From a bacterium (lineage in GTDB: Bacteria > Vulcanimicrobiota > Vulcanimicrobiia > Eremiobacterales > Eremiobacteraceae): DNA of 39,388 nt. Location: NCBI GenBank assembly GCA_902812405.1, contig CADDZI010000021.1, positions 1 through 39,388 of the forward strand, given 5' to 3'. The first letter of the stretch is position 1. The number at the start of each line of letters is the position of its first letter. The translations under genes were made by a program, and so were the position numbers. Below are positions 1 to 10,035 of this stretch, piece after piece. The notes beneath the pieces are model-generated. The model was not told the origin of the DNA, ran no database searches, and worked only from the letters and a program-made list of their open reading frames with translations.

Positions 1-1
1 C

Positions 2-1048
2 GTCGCGAGCGGTGCGGACGCGGCCGACGACGCCGCCGGCGCTGCGTTGCAAACCGCATGGCCGCGCGCCGTGGGCGAGGACGTCGCGCGGCGCAGCCGC
101 CCCATGAAATTCCGCCGCGGCGTGCTGACTGTGATGACCGCCAGCAGCACGTGGAGCGATCAACTCACGCACCTGGCACCGCGCATTCTGGAATCCCTCC
201 GGCAAGCCGTGCCGCAGGCCAAAGTGCGCCGCCTACGCTTTGTCGTTGCCACCGGCCGCAGCAAGGTGTTGCTGGAAGGCGCCCGCACGCGCGACGCCGA
301 GACCCAAGCGGCAGACATCCTGTCCTCCGCCTCGCGTGCTGGAAGTCCCGTGGTTGCGTCGCCGGGGCTTGCCGCGCAGCAGGGGCAGACTCAAGCGCCT
401 GAAGCTGTGGGCGCCATCCCGGGCGCAAATCCTCGGCAGCCGCGCCTGCAGGCTCCTGAAGCGCTTGAAACTGCCGCGACCGGCGCGCACCCGAATCCCC
501 ACCGCCCGCACCCGCAGGCCGACGTCGAACCGCTGCACATCGTCGCCCACCTGCGGGCCCTGCAGGCGCAGCTCGACGCCGAGCGCGACCGTGCAGGCTG
601 GGCGATCTGCGTCAGTTGCGGCCGCCGCTTTGCACCCCTCAGCCGCCGCAACGTGCGCTGCGCACCCTGTGCGGCGGCACGCAGCGCAAGGGTGCTGGCC
701 CGCATGGAACGCCTGCTCGTGGAGACGCCGTGGCTGGACGAGATGGCTGTCCTCTCGCGGGTGCCGCACGCAAGCTCGCGGGCCTACGAACGCGCGCGCC
801 AGCGCCTGCTCGCGCGCTGGCAACAGGAGATCGCGGCGGCCACGCGCCGTCTGCGCCGCGGCATGCCGACGGCCGCCGACCGCGTCATCGCCTGGAGTTA
901 CGTCATGCTTGCGACGGGTCTGCCTGAGCGCGCCCTGGGCCGAGCCGTCGTCATCGAGCTGCTGGGCTCCCAATGGGCGGCTGCGCTCTTTGACACGCCC
1001 GCCGGGGGCGTGCAAGAGGCGCGCGTTGCGCCGCGCGAGAAGAGGTGA
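2..1048 (+). CDS. dciA: DciA-like DUF721 protein with C-terminal zinc ribbon (5' partial)
   Basis: Seen: the reading frame is open from base 2, so the gene most likely begins upstream of the window; an internal TTG at 47 is the first start-like codon inside. The N-terminal part reads like a DUF721 domain: a Trp-Pro..Val-Gly-Glu core, then RRGVLTVMTASSTW, then a leucine-rich helix and an RLRFVV strand. Known: DUF721/DciA proteins load or assist the replicative helicase DnaB in bacteria lacking DnaC, and the gene often sits beside recF and gyrB, as here. After a Pro/Ala/Gln-rich linker (about residues 95-160, counted from the TTG) comes a four-cysteine motif, C188-x2-C191 and C205-x2-C208, which looks like a zinc ribbon, followed by an Arg/Ala-rich helical tail. 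The ribbon is not part of the basic DUF721 domain. The role is inferred from the domain and from gyrB downstream. Confidence 0.72.
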   Translation, partial: VASGADAADDAAGAALQTAWPRAVGEDVARRSRPMKFRRGVLTVMTASSTWSDQLTHLAPRILESLRQAVPQAKVRRLRFVVATGRSKVLLEGARTRDAETQAADILSSASRAGSPVVASPGLAAQQGQTQAPEAVGAIPGANPRQPRLQAPEALETAATGAHPNPHRPHPQADVEPLHIVAHLRALQAQLDAERDRAGWAICVSCGRRFAPLSRRNVRCAPCAAARSARVLARMERLLVETPWLDEMAVLSRVPHASSRAYERARQRLLARWQQEIAAATRRLRRGMPTAADRVIAWSYVMLATGLPERALGRAVVIELLGSQWAAALFDTPAGGVQEARVAPREKR

Positions 1049-1165
1049 GCAACACGATTCAGACCGGCCGGAGCGCGCACGTTTGGAACGCCGCGCCACG
1101 TTTGGCCGTGCCCGCCGGGGTGTCCCCGCGGCGGCCCGCAGCCCTGCCCCACAGGATACGCGTGA

Positions 1166-3079
<1,914 letters not shown>

Positions 3080-3137
3080 CCCTCGCCCTTTGGATACGCG
3101 CATTTTTCCGTACCGGCCGCGCCCATATTTTTTATCG

Positions 3138-3270
3138 TAGCGGTCGCGCTTGCGCGACCGAGAGAACGCATCATTTTTCACGCATCCTCAAAGACACGCC
3201 ACCCGTGGCGGTCGCGCTCGCGCGGGCGAGAGAACCTCACACTCTTCCTGTAGCGGTCGCGCTTGCTGAG
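3138..3270. repeat. GC-rich palindromic short repeats downstream of gyrB
   Basis: Three copies of a unit close to AGCGGTCGCGCTTGCGCGAC, each followed (where complete) by a C/G step and GAGAGAAC, begin near 3139, 3207 and 3252. The first copy holds a perfect 9-bp inverted repeat (3141-3149 against 3152-3160). The second diverges in its right arm and the third is cut short after the left arm. A fourth partial match to the core lies near 3372, inside the 3' end of the minus-strand gene. They may act as a terminator or REP-like element between the convergent gyrB and its neighbour. No T-run directly follows the first hairpin, so a terminator role is only possible. Confidence 0.6.
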
Positions 3271-3350
3271 TAAGCCCGATGGCGATTTTGTTCCTCGAAG
3301 GAACTCAGCTCACGCTCATTCTACACACCCGTTTGGACGTGGCCATGCCC

Positions 3351-4004
3351 TCACGACGCAAAGCCGGGCGAGGCGGTCGCGCTCTGTGTCGCATCAATGT
3401 GCACGTCGTGGTCCACGAACATGTCAAACACGCGATCCGTCGGAATCGTTACGTCCTTGCCGCGTACGAAGTTGTGTGCAAACAACCCCAGCGGGCCGAG
3501 AATCAGGTACGTCACAATGGTCGCCGTGGAAGCGGCGCCCTTTTGGTCTCCGTTTTCGCTGTTGGCCGATACGTTGGTCAGCTGAATCTTCTCGCCGTCG
3601 GCGCCAAAGACCCAGTCAAAGGTTAGGGCAATCTTCCCTCCCTGGCCGTTGCCGCCGGCCCGTTCGACCGATGTCACCGTCGCCTGACCGTTGGCCCCCT
3701 TGGGGATGACGACAAAGCCGTTGACGTCCACCTCTTTAGTAACCACGATGCCGACCGCGTCGCCGACATTGGCCGTGGCCGAGGATATCGGCTCCGCCAG
3801 TGACACAAAGACGCTCGTTCCGCCTGGCACCAGAACAGTGGTCGACCCAGGGATGTGGGTCCGTACCGGCTGCGGGGAGGCGGTGTTAACGGCTGGGGCC
3901 CCTGTCGGGACCGACGTCGGATCGCCCAGAACGAGCGTTTGGCAGGCTAGGCTGACCGCCACGCCTGCTGCCGTGACCAGACTCAGTAATCTACTCTTTC
4001 GCAT
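3351..4004 (-). CDS. Exported protein of unknown function
   Basis: A 217-residue protein with an N-terminal signal sequence (MRKSRLLSLVTAAGVAVSLA, with a Cys at 21 that could be a lipobox, though its context is weak). The start ATG (reverse complement of 4002-4004) is preceded by TAGGAGATTAG, a good ribosome site. A Pro/Thr/Ser stretch to about residue 60 leads to a compact domain with SVFVSLAEPISS, NGFVVIPKGANGQATVTSV and KIALTFDWVFGADGEKIQL. This pattern resembles beta-rich periplasmic proteins in which an IPKG turn precedes a beta strand, as in the C-terminal part of TrbI/VirB10-like proteins. That similarity is only impressionistic. A hydrophobic segment near residues 162-178 (TATIVTYLILGPLGLFAHNF) may be a membrane hairpin. 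It is convergent with gyrB and stands alone. The function is not recognised. Confidence 0.8.
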   Translation of the reverse strand: MRKSRLLSLVTAAGVAVSLACQTLVLGDPTSVPTGAPAVNTASPQPVRTHIPGSTTVLVPGGTSVFVSLAEPISSATANVGDAVGIVVTKEVDVNGFVVIPKGANGQATVTSVERAGGNGQGGKIALTFDWVFGADGEKIQLTNVSANSENGDQKGAASTATIVTYLILGPLGLFAHNFVRGKDVTIPTDRVFDMFVDHDVHIDATQSATASPGFAS

Positions 4005-4383
4005 ATTGACTAATCTCCTATAACTGTACTCTGTCTAACTTGCCGCGGGTGGGGCGGTTTTGGTTAGGTTTTGGCCATCTGAATTGTAGGCGTCGCCGAG
4101 AGGCAAGCGAAAGACGTGCAAAAGCCAACCCGGTCAGAAACCGACCCGGTTTGACCTCATTCGCCTCCTCGCCACTGCGCTGCTTCAGGGTGCTGCCTTG
4201 ATCGTCGCCTCGGCAGCTAGCCCAGGGTTCTCGTAAAAAGGTCAACGCGGATGGGTGACGGACCTGATGCCACACCCTGTGGAGGGATTTGCCACTGATG
4301 GGTTCGCAACTGACGGTGCAGAGTCATGGCACCGGGGACCGTACGATGACAACCCATCGCGGGCAATTCATGTGATATGGTGA
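4005..4383. other. Non-coding or decayed spacer
   Basis: No convincing gene on either strand. The part nearest 4004 should hold the promoter of the minus-strand exported protein. A few open frames exist, but their translations have the mixed Arg/Ser/Pro composition of non-coding high-GC DNA. Confidence 0.5.
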
Positions 4384-4644
4384 CGGGCTACTCACGAGCT
4401 TGAATGGTTGCGCTCCACCCTGGGCCGGATTGTGCGTGGTGGAGTGTACCTTCTTGGAGGGCAACCAGGGATCGGTAAATCGACCCTGGCGTTGCAGCTA
4501 GCGCTTGACTTGGGAAGGCGCGGAATCCAAAGCGTCGATGTGCTGACTGAGCAAAGTCGGGAAGAGGTCGCTGGCCGAGCCTGCCAACTGTGCTCGGCGT
4601 GGGACTCCGAGGCGCGTCAGAGAGAGCGGCCCGCGCGTTGTTGA
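4384..4644 (+). pseudogene. RadA/Sms-like P-loop ATPase fragment
   Basis: A short frame after a stop at 4381 contains GGVYLLGGQPGIGKSTLALQ, a Walker A motif in RadA-like context (RadA typically has PGSVVLLGGDPGIGKST). It continues with an LTEQSREEVAGRACQL stretch that lines up with the RadA block EES..Q...RA.RL. Known: RadA/Sms is a RecA-fold helicase that processes recombination intermediates and is about 450 residues long. Here the N-terminal zinc finger and everything after the RA.RL region are missing, and the frame ends in low-quality sequence at 4644. No convincing continuation was found in other frames. It is therefore read as a remnant of a RadA-like gene. A stand-alone small P-loop protein is possible but less likely. 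Confidence 0.5.
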
Positions 4645-5063
4645 CTGCCGAGCGAGCGGCAGCGCCTGCTGGAACCGCAAGGCCTGTTCGTCTTCGGTGA
4701 ACCACGGGCGATTATAAACAGCCGAAACGCTGAGCGCGGCTAGATCACCGGCTGCGCCGGTTTGACGGTATTCAGCAAGAGCTGTGTCAGCGGGATACAC
4801 AGGCACCGCGGTGTTGAGAGGCACCCGGTTGTCGGAAAGGACCTTCATGTCGGGATCGATGCCCGAGCCTGCGCCTGTGGCAGCCAGTTTCAACGGCTGA
4901 AAGGGGGGCAGCAGGGCAAAGCGAGTGTTGCCGGGAGCGGAAATCTGCAAAAGTGGGAGCCGCCCGGCGCAGCCCGCCGCCTGGCCGACTTTTGCGGGCG
5001 CGCAAGATACCACCGGCCGGGGATAGGCTGCGCACTTCCTGACGGCGAAACGATAACAAAAGG
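4645..5063. other. Spacer with an uncertain minus-strand open frame
   Basis: The only notable frame is on the minus strand, 5085 to 4498 (195 codons). Its middle part has a fairly natural composition, for example FALLPPFQPLKLAATGAG and VYNRPWFTEDEQALRFQQ. It overlaps the RadA-like fragment on the other strand, has no clear ribosome site, and belongs to no family I recognise. It could be part of another decayed gene. I do not call it as a gene. Confidence 0.35.
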
Positions 5064-5702
5064 ATGCCAAGGGTGCGCTTGTCACTTCTCGCAGTTGCGC
5101 TGCTCTGCGCGGCAGTCGCCGACCCGTCTGTTGAAAGCATCGCCAACCTGGGCTGGTTTGGCCCTACCTACCGCGACCACAACCACCTCGGCGTCATCCC
5201 AACGCTGTGCTTCGGCGGCATCCTTGCCCTCGTGGCGCTGTTCGGCCGTTTGCGCGACCTGCTCGAGCACCGCAGCGCCGTCCGGCGATGGTCGGTGGTT
5301 GATCTTGCAATCTCGGTGGCCCGCAGCAATTGGGTGCGCCTACTGCCGCTTCTCATCGCGCTCGAGCTCGCAACGGTTCTGGCCATGGAATGCGCCGAAG
5401 CCGTGGCTGCGGGCGCGCCTCTTCCGTTGCCGCTTGCGTGGCTGGGTGCTCCCGTGCTCGTTGCACTTGCGGCCCACGCCCTCTGCGTGGCGGCGGCCCT
5501 GTTCGTGCTCGCGCGCTTCGGCAAGGCGCTGCTTTCCGCCATCGCTCACTTCATCCGCCGGGCCATCGCCTGGTGGATGCATCTGCGTCCCTGCGAGCCC
5601 GGACGCTACGCTGCCAATCCCAGTTTTGCGTCCGCTTTTTCGTCTCGCCTTCTCCTGCGCACGTCAGGCGAGCGCTCTCCTCCGCAGGCGGTGCGTATCT
5701 GA
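5064..5702 (+). CDS. Small multi-pass membrane protein of unknown function
   Basis: A 212-residue protein with about four hydrophobic segments: residues 5-20 (signal or first helix), 43-62 (GVIPTLCFGGILALVALFG), about 92-112 and about 122-152. A polar, Arg/Ser/Pro-rich tail follows. The loop YRDHNHLGVIP, with two His residues, precedes the second helix. The start is ATG at 5064. The nearest ribosome-like bases (AAAAGG) touch the ATG, so an in-frame GTG at 5073 or TTG at 5079 could be the true start. It lies 106 bp upstream of the TonB-dependent receptor on the same strand and may be co-transcribed with it. No family recognised. The composition of the hydrophobic segments is more convincing than any conserved motif. 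Confidence 0.6.
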   Translation: MPRVRLSLLAVALLCAAVADPSVESIANLGWFGPTYRDHNHLGVIPTLCFGGILALVALFGRLRDLLEHRSAVRRWSVVDLAISVARSNWVRLLPLLIALELATVLAMECAEAVAAGAPLPLPLAWLGAPVLVALAAHALCVAAALFVLARFGKALLSAIAHFIRRAIAWWMHLRPCEPGRYAANPSFASAFSSRLLLRTSGERSPPQAVRI

Positions 5703-5808
5703 CCTACGCCCGCTGGGGCTGCACGGCCGGACAGATCGCACGCACGCTTGCGTCTTGCCGCCGGCAGTCCCAAGGCAGCTCCGCACTCGCCTCATCAGGA
5801 GGTTTCTC

Positions 5809-8577
5809 ATGCGCCGATATGTTGTTCGTCGAAGTGCTGCAGCGGCCGTGACCTGTCTTGGCATCAGCCTGAGCCTGCTGGCAGCCTCACAGAGCCCCGT
5901 TCGCGCCGCCGAGCCGACCACCGGAACCATCACGGGCACGGTCCTCGATGCCCAAGGTCACCCGGTTGCCAAAGCCGTCGTAACTGTGAGTTCCGTGTCC
6001 CATGAGGCCACCACGACATCAGATAGTGCCGGCCGCTTCGTCGTTCCCGGTTTGCCGCCGGACACGTACACGGTGTCGGTCCACGAGCCGGCGCTTGGCG
6101 CCGCCCTGCGCCAAGGTGTTGTCGTTTTGGCCGGCTCGGTTGTGCGCATCAGCGTCCAGCTTGCGCGCCAGCCCACGACGCTGGCGACCATTCGCGTCCA
6201 GGCGCCGCCCTATCGGCCCGGGTCGTCCACCGATTCCTTCCTCGTCGTGGCACCCGGTTCGCGCGCCATCGCACCACCTGTGTCTTCATCCGGCTTGGCC
6301 AACTACGCCGCGGGAACCGTTCAGGGCGCCATCGCTCCCGTGCCGGGCATCGTCCTCGATCCCTTCGGCAATGCGATCCTGCGCGGCAGTCAAATCGACG
6401 ATGCAGCCTTCGAATACGATTCGGTTCCCATTCCGCAAGGGCTGGTTGCCGAACCGGGCGGCAACATCGCCGGCGCGCAGCTGCCCACCGTCGGTCTTGG
6501 GTCCACGCTCGTCACACTGGGCGGGTACGAGAGCCAGTCGGAAAATGCGCTGGGCGGGGTGGTGGACGAAATTCCCGCGCAGGGCGGCTACCCCGGCTCG
6601 AGCTCGCTGTCGTATGGTTTCGGGTTGACGCACGCCAAGTACAATCGCACCGACTTTGATGAGCGCGCTGCCACCAGCGATCTGCGCTTTCGGTATGCCG
6701 TCGCCGCTACGACCTCCAGCGAGTGGTTTCCCTACGGCGACGGCGTGACGTTTTACCCGGCCGAAGCCGCCACGTACGGGCTGTCGCTGCAGACGCGCGG
6801 TCAGACGTGGCTTGAGACCAACATGCAGCTGCGTACCGGGCGTCGGGATGAGGTGTCGTTTTTGGCCCTCGCCGGCCAGGCCGCATATAATCAATACGGG
6901 TCGCCCTATGCGGGCGAAACGGTCGGCGCCTTCGACGGCAGCGTGCTCCACTATCCCAACGGCGGGAATCCCAACGCGCCTGTGACCTGGGCCTCCGGGC
7001 TACGCGGCACGATCGGGCTTGTGAAGCTCGGCTGGTCGCGCGCAAGCCAAACCGGCTTCCTGCGCGTGCAGGTCTATCGGTCCCGCTACGGGTCGAACGC
7101 GGGCGGTCCGTTTTGGGACGAAAACGGATTCCCCAACGGGGGTTTTTCGCTCATCTCCACACAATACCAGGCGGATACGGGGATCAGCGCGGATGCCGAC
7201 CGGTTCGTCAGCGACCGCCACCATCTGCGCTACGGCGGCGAGTACCGGGTCAACACGGCCTATCTTCATCAGATCGTGCCGACCTTCGACGAGATCGTTC
7301 GCTCCCAGCCGGTCTTGTCGACCGTGATGGCGTACGTCGGCGATGCCTGGACGCCGGGCAGCCGCTTTTCGGCCATGGCTGCGCTGCGCTTTTTCCACAC
7401 GCACGTCGTGCCCAGCACGGGTGCACCCTACGACTTGGCCGCCATGGATCCGCACGTCGGCCTTGTCTATCGCCTCGGCGCCGACATGGCGCTGCGCCTG
7501 ACCGGCGACCACAATACCGTTGCCCCCAAGCCGCTGGAGGCCGACCGCTTCGATTCGGTCAACGTTGGCGCCAACGGTCAGCCGCCGCCCTTCCAGCCGC
7601 TCAGCCCCGAGCGCGGCGACGATCTCGGCATTTCGCTGGAAGGCGGCGGCGGGTTTAGCTACCGCATCGCGGGGTTTGCCCAGTGGGATCGGGACCGCAT
7701 CGACATTCTGCCGGCCAACTTCCGCGCGGCGTTGGGGAGTGAAACTCTACCCAGCGGGCCCGGCATTCCCACCAACGTCGGTCAGCTCCAGGTGCACGGT
7801 ATTGAGGCGGATCTGCGCGCCGGTCATCTGACCTTCGATGCCACCTACGTGCATGCGATTTCGTCAAGCGCCTCGCAGTTTGCGCTCAACTTCCTCAACG
7901 TGCCGGCGGCCGCTGCCGGCCACCTCTTCCCCCAGGGATACGTGCCCGATTTCTCCGCCACTTTGGGGTACGACATTGCGCTGGCAGCAGGCCGCTTGCG
8001 CGTGGTGCCGTCGCTGGCCTACGAGAGCGGCTACCCGTACGGTGTCGGCCGCGATGTTTTCGTGTTCGATCCCGTCACACACCGGCCGATTCAGGTGCTC
8101 AACGACAACTACTGGAACCCCGGTGCCAATTACTACTTCCTGCGCGATCCGTCACAGCCGTACAATCCGGTGACCAATCCCTACATCGGATCGCTCGGCA
8201 CGCCCGAGGGCAGCGATCCCAACACGCTGCGCGCGCCGGCGGAGGCGTACCTCAACCTGCACATTCAGGCCGACGTGACGGCGCACATGTCGGTCGAACT
8301 GGATGCCGCCAACCTGCTGGGCAACGCCGCTCCGGTTGCCTACCAGAGCAATCCGTATCTCATCGGCCCGCCGGGCTACCGGGGCGGCAACCCGCTCTAT
8401 GCCGCGTACTACCAGACGATCGTCGGCGGCAGCAGTCCGTATGTTCTGGGCAACGGGGTGCCGACCAACGACGGGATGCATCAATCTGTGCCATGGTCGT
8501 ACGGGACGGCGGGGTACGTGCCGCAGAGCTACCCGTTTGGCCGCACGGTGCAGCTGCGCCTGACGTTCCACATGTAG
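5809..8577 (+). CDS. TonB-dependent receptor with N-terminal CarboxypepD_reg domain
   Basis: A 922-residue outer-membrane receptor. The start ATG at 5809 follows AGGAGG at 5797-5802. The frame stays open upstream to 4762, but that extension is Ser/Arg/Cys-rich shadow sequence. A signal peptide ends near residue 33 (SPVRA, then AEPTTG). Residues about 38-118 form a carboxypeptidase-regulatory-like beta sandwich (TGTITGTVLDAQGHPV, DSAGRFVVPGLPPDTYTVSV). A plug-like region follows (GIVLDPFGNAILRGSQIDD, about 180-200), then a long Tyr/Gly-rich beta-barrel. The final residues are LRLTFHM: the aromatic residue is third from the end instead of last, a small departure from the usual BAM recognition signal. 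Known: such receptors import bulky substrates using TonB energy, and this architecture is common in Acidobacteriota and Eremiobacterota. No TonB box is evident and the substrate cannot be told; no siderophore or vitamin genes are adjacent. Confidence 0.88.
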   Translation: MRRYVVRRSAAAAVTCLGISLSLLAASQSPVRAAEPTTGTITGTVLDAQGHPVAKAVVTVSSVSHEATTTSDSAGRFVVPGLPPDTYTVSVHEPALGAALRQGVVVLAGSVVRISVQLARQPTTLATIRVQAPPYRPGSSTDSFLVVAPGSRAIAPPVSSSGLANYAAGTVQGAIAPVPGIVLDPFGNAILRGSQIDDAAFEYDSVPIPQGLVAEPGGNIAGAQLPTVGLGSTLVTLGGYESQSENALGGVVDEIPAQGGYPGSSSLSYGFGLTHAKYNRTDFDERAATSDLRFRYAVAATTSSEWFPYGDGVTFYPAEAATYGLSLQTRGQTWLETNMQLRTGRRDEVSFLALAGQAAYNQYGSPYAGETVGAFDGSVLHYPNGGNPNAPVTWASGLRGTIGLVKLGWSRASQTGFLRVQVYRSRYGSNAGGPFWDENGFPNGGFSLISTQYQADTGISADADRFVSDRHHLRYGGEYRVNTAYLHQIVPTFDEIVRSQPVLSTVMAYVGDAWTPGSRFSAMAALRFFHTHVVPSTGAPYDLAAMDPHVGLVYRLGADMALRLTGDHNTVAPKPLEADRFDSVNVGANGQPPPFQPLSPERGDDLGISLEGGGGFSYRIAGFAQWDRDRIDILPANFRAALGSETLPSGPGIPTNVGQLQVHGIEADLRAGHLTFDATYVHAISSSASQFALNFLNVPAAAAGHLFPQGYVPDFSATLGYDIALAAGRLRVVPSLAYESGYPYGVGRDVFVFDPVTHRPIQVLNDNYWNPGANYYFLRDPSQPYNPVTNPYIGSLGTPEGSDPNTLRAPAEAYLNLHIQADVTAHMSVELDAANLLGNAAPVAYQSNPYLIGPPGYRGGNPLYAAYYQTIVGGSSPYVLGNGVPTNDGMHQSVPWSYGTAGYVPQSYPFGRTVQLRLTFHM

Positions 8578-8753
8578 GGCCAATGGCACGGTGCCTGCTT
8601 CGGCATCTCGCGCCGACAGCCGCGCGGCGAACCGGGCTGGGACCATCCGATGGCGAGCGCGCGCAAGGCTGCCTGCGCAGGGGCCGCCCGTGTGCTCCCA
8701 AAAAGTGGTGACTGGGCCAAAGGCGTGTCACTGTGGGTTTGCGGGAGGCTGAC

Positions 8754-9962
8754 ATGGTGAAGATACGTTGTATTTCGCTCGGCTTGGTCTTGGCAGTGGC
8801 TGCGGCCGTGGCGGCTTGTAGCTCAAACGCCGGCAGTGCGGTTCCTCCGCCACCCAATTCCGGCGGGCAACCTCAATTCGTGCAGTTCGCGGGCCGTCCG
8901 CCTCTGCATCCCGGCCCTGCCGTCCATGTGTGCGGCGCTGTTCCCATCGGCTTTGCACGCTGCACTTCGCTCGTCCGCACCGATATTGCGGGCATACTGC
9001 GCGGCTCGACCGCGCCGGCAGGCTATTTCCCACACGACCTGCAGACGGCTTACAATTTGACGACGGCTTCGGCCACCAAAGGTTCCGGCATTACCGTCGC
9101 GATCGTAGATGCGTTTGATGACCCCAACGCAGAGTCCGACCTGCAAGTCTATCGCAGCACGTTTGGTCTTCCGGTGTGCAGTTCGTCCAACGGCTGCTTC
9201 ACCAAGGTCCGATTCGGCAGGCGGACCAACATCGCGTGGGCGGAGGAAATCTCGCTGGACGTGGATATGGTCTCGGCGATCTGCCCGAACTGCCGCATCC
9301 TGCTCGTCGAAGCCAAAACGAACTCTATTGCGGACCTGACGACCGCGGAGCAGTATGCAACCGCGCACGCCTTCGCGGTCAGCAACAGCTGGAGCGGCAA
9401 TGAGGGCACCACAGCGTACGACAGCGCCTACAATGTGCCGGGCGTCGCCATCACCGCTGCCAGCGGTGACTCCGGATACAACACGACTGCGCAGTGGCCC
9501 GCCATTTTGCCCTCGGTGACGGGTGCGGGTGGCACGACACTCTCCTCGGTAAGCCCCAGAGTCGAGAGCGCCTGGAGCGGGGCTGGCAGCGGGTGTAGCA
9601 CAATCTACGCCAAGCCGGCCTTTCAGAGCGGCATCAATACCGGCTGCGCCAAGCGAGCCCAAGCGGATGCCGCGGCCGACGCGGACCCCAATACCGGCGT
9701 TGCGGTCTACGACACCTTCCACGAACCCGGTTGGCTCGTCTTCGGCGGGACGAGTGTCGCTTCGCCTATCTTGGCCTCGGTCTTCGCGCTGGCGGGCGTG
9801 GCATCGGACAACAACAACTCGCACCTCTACAGCCACACCAGCAGCCTCAACGACATTACCAGCGGAAGCAATGGCGGTTGCGGTGCTCCGCTCTGCACTG
9901 CGGGGGTAGGCTGGGATGGTCCCACCGGCTTGGGCAGCCCCAACGGAACGGGCGCGTTTTAA
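8754..9962 (+). CDS. S53 (sedolisin-type) serine protease, lipoprotein
   Basis: A 402-residue secreted protease without the usual propeptide domain. The start is ATG at 8754, preceded by GGGAGG at 8743-8748; an upstream in-frame GTG at 8733 lacks such a site. The signal LVLAVAAAVAAC ends in a lipobox-type Cys22, so the protein is likely lipid-anchored. S53 catalytic features are visible: E165 and D169 in EEISLDVD, the oxyanion Asp D239 in AASGDSG, and the nucleophile S334 in GGTSVASP. The late GWDGPTGLGSPNG block is also typical of the family. Known: sedolisins are acid-active subtilisin-fold proteases, normally made with a long N-terminal pro-domain of about 150-190 residues. Here only some 90 residues precede the catalytic domain. 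Many paired Cys residues suggest disulfides. It is the second gene after the receptor and ends at a strong hairpin. Confidence 0.88.
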   Translation: MVKIRCISLGLVLAVAAAVAACSSNAGSAVPPPPNSGGQPQFVQFAGRPPLHPGPAVHVCGAVPIGFARCTSLVRTDIAGILRGSTAPAGYFPHDLQTAYNLTTASATKGSGITVAIVDAFDDPNAESDLQVYRSTFGLPVCSSSNGCFTKVRFGRRTNIAWAEEISLDVDMVSAICPNCRILLVEAKTNSIADLTTAEQYATAHAFAVSNSWSGNEGTTAYDSAYNVPGVAITAASGDSGYNTTAQWPAILPSVTGAGGTTLSSVSPRVESAWSGAGSGCSTIYAKPAFQSGINTGCAKRAQADAAADADPNTGVAVYDTFHEPGWLVFGGTSVASPILASVFALAGVASDNNNSHLYSHTSSLNDITSGSNGGCGAPLCTAGVGWDGPTGLGSPNGTGAF

Positions 9963-9979
9963 AACCAGCTGACGACGAA

Positions 9980-10007
9980 CCGCCGGCAGGATAGCTCCTG
10001 CCGGCGG
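9980..10007. terminator. Bidirectional hairpin between convergent genes
   Basis: A perfect 12-bp inverted repeat (CCGCCGGCAGGA against TCCTGCCGGCGG) with a 4-nt TAGC loop lies between the stop of the S53 gene (9962) and the stop of the minus-strand DUF4382 gene (10036). Position and symmetry fit a shared terminator for both strands. There is no clear T-run on either side. Confidence 0.7.
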
Positions 10008-10035
10008 AAGGGGCGGCCACGAGAGCCGGCTGCGG

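Noticed and set aside
4762-5808. Extending the TonB-dependent receptor upstream to a start at 4762
   Set aside because: The extension is Ser/Arg/Cys-rich shadow sequence. ATG at 5809 has AGGAGG and leads directly into a signal peptide.
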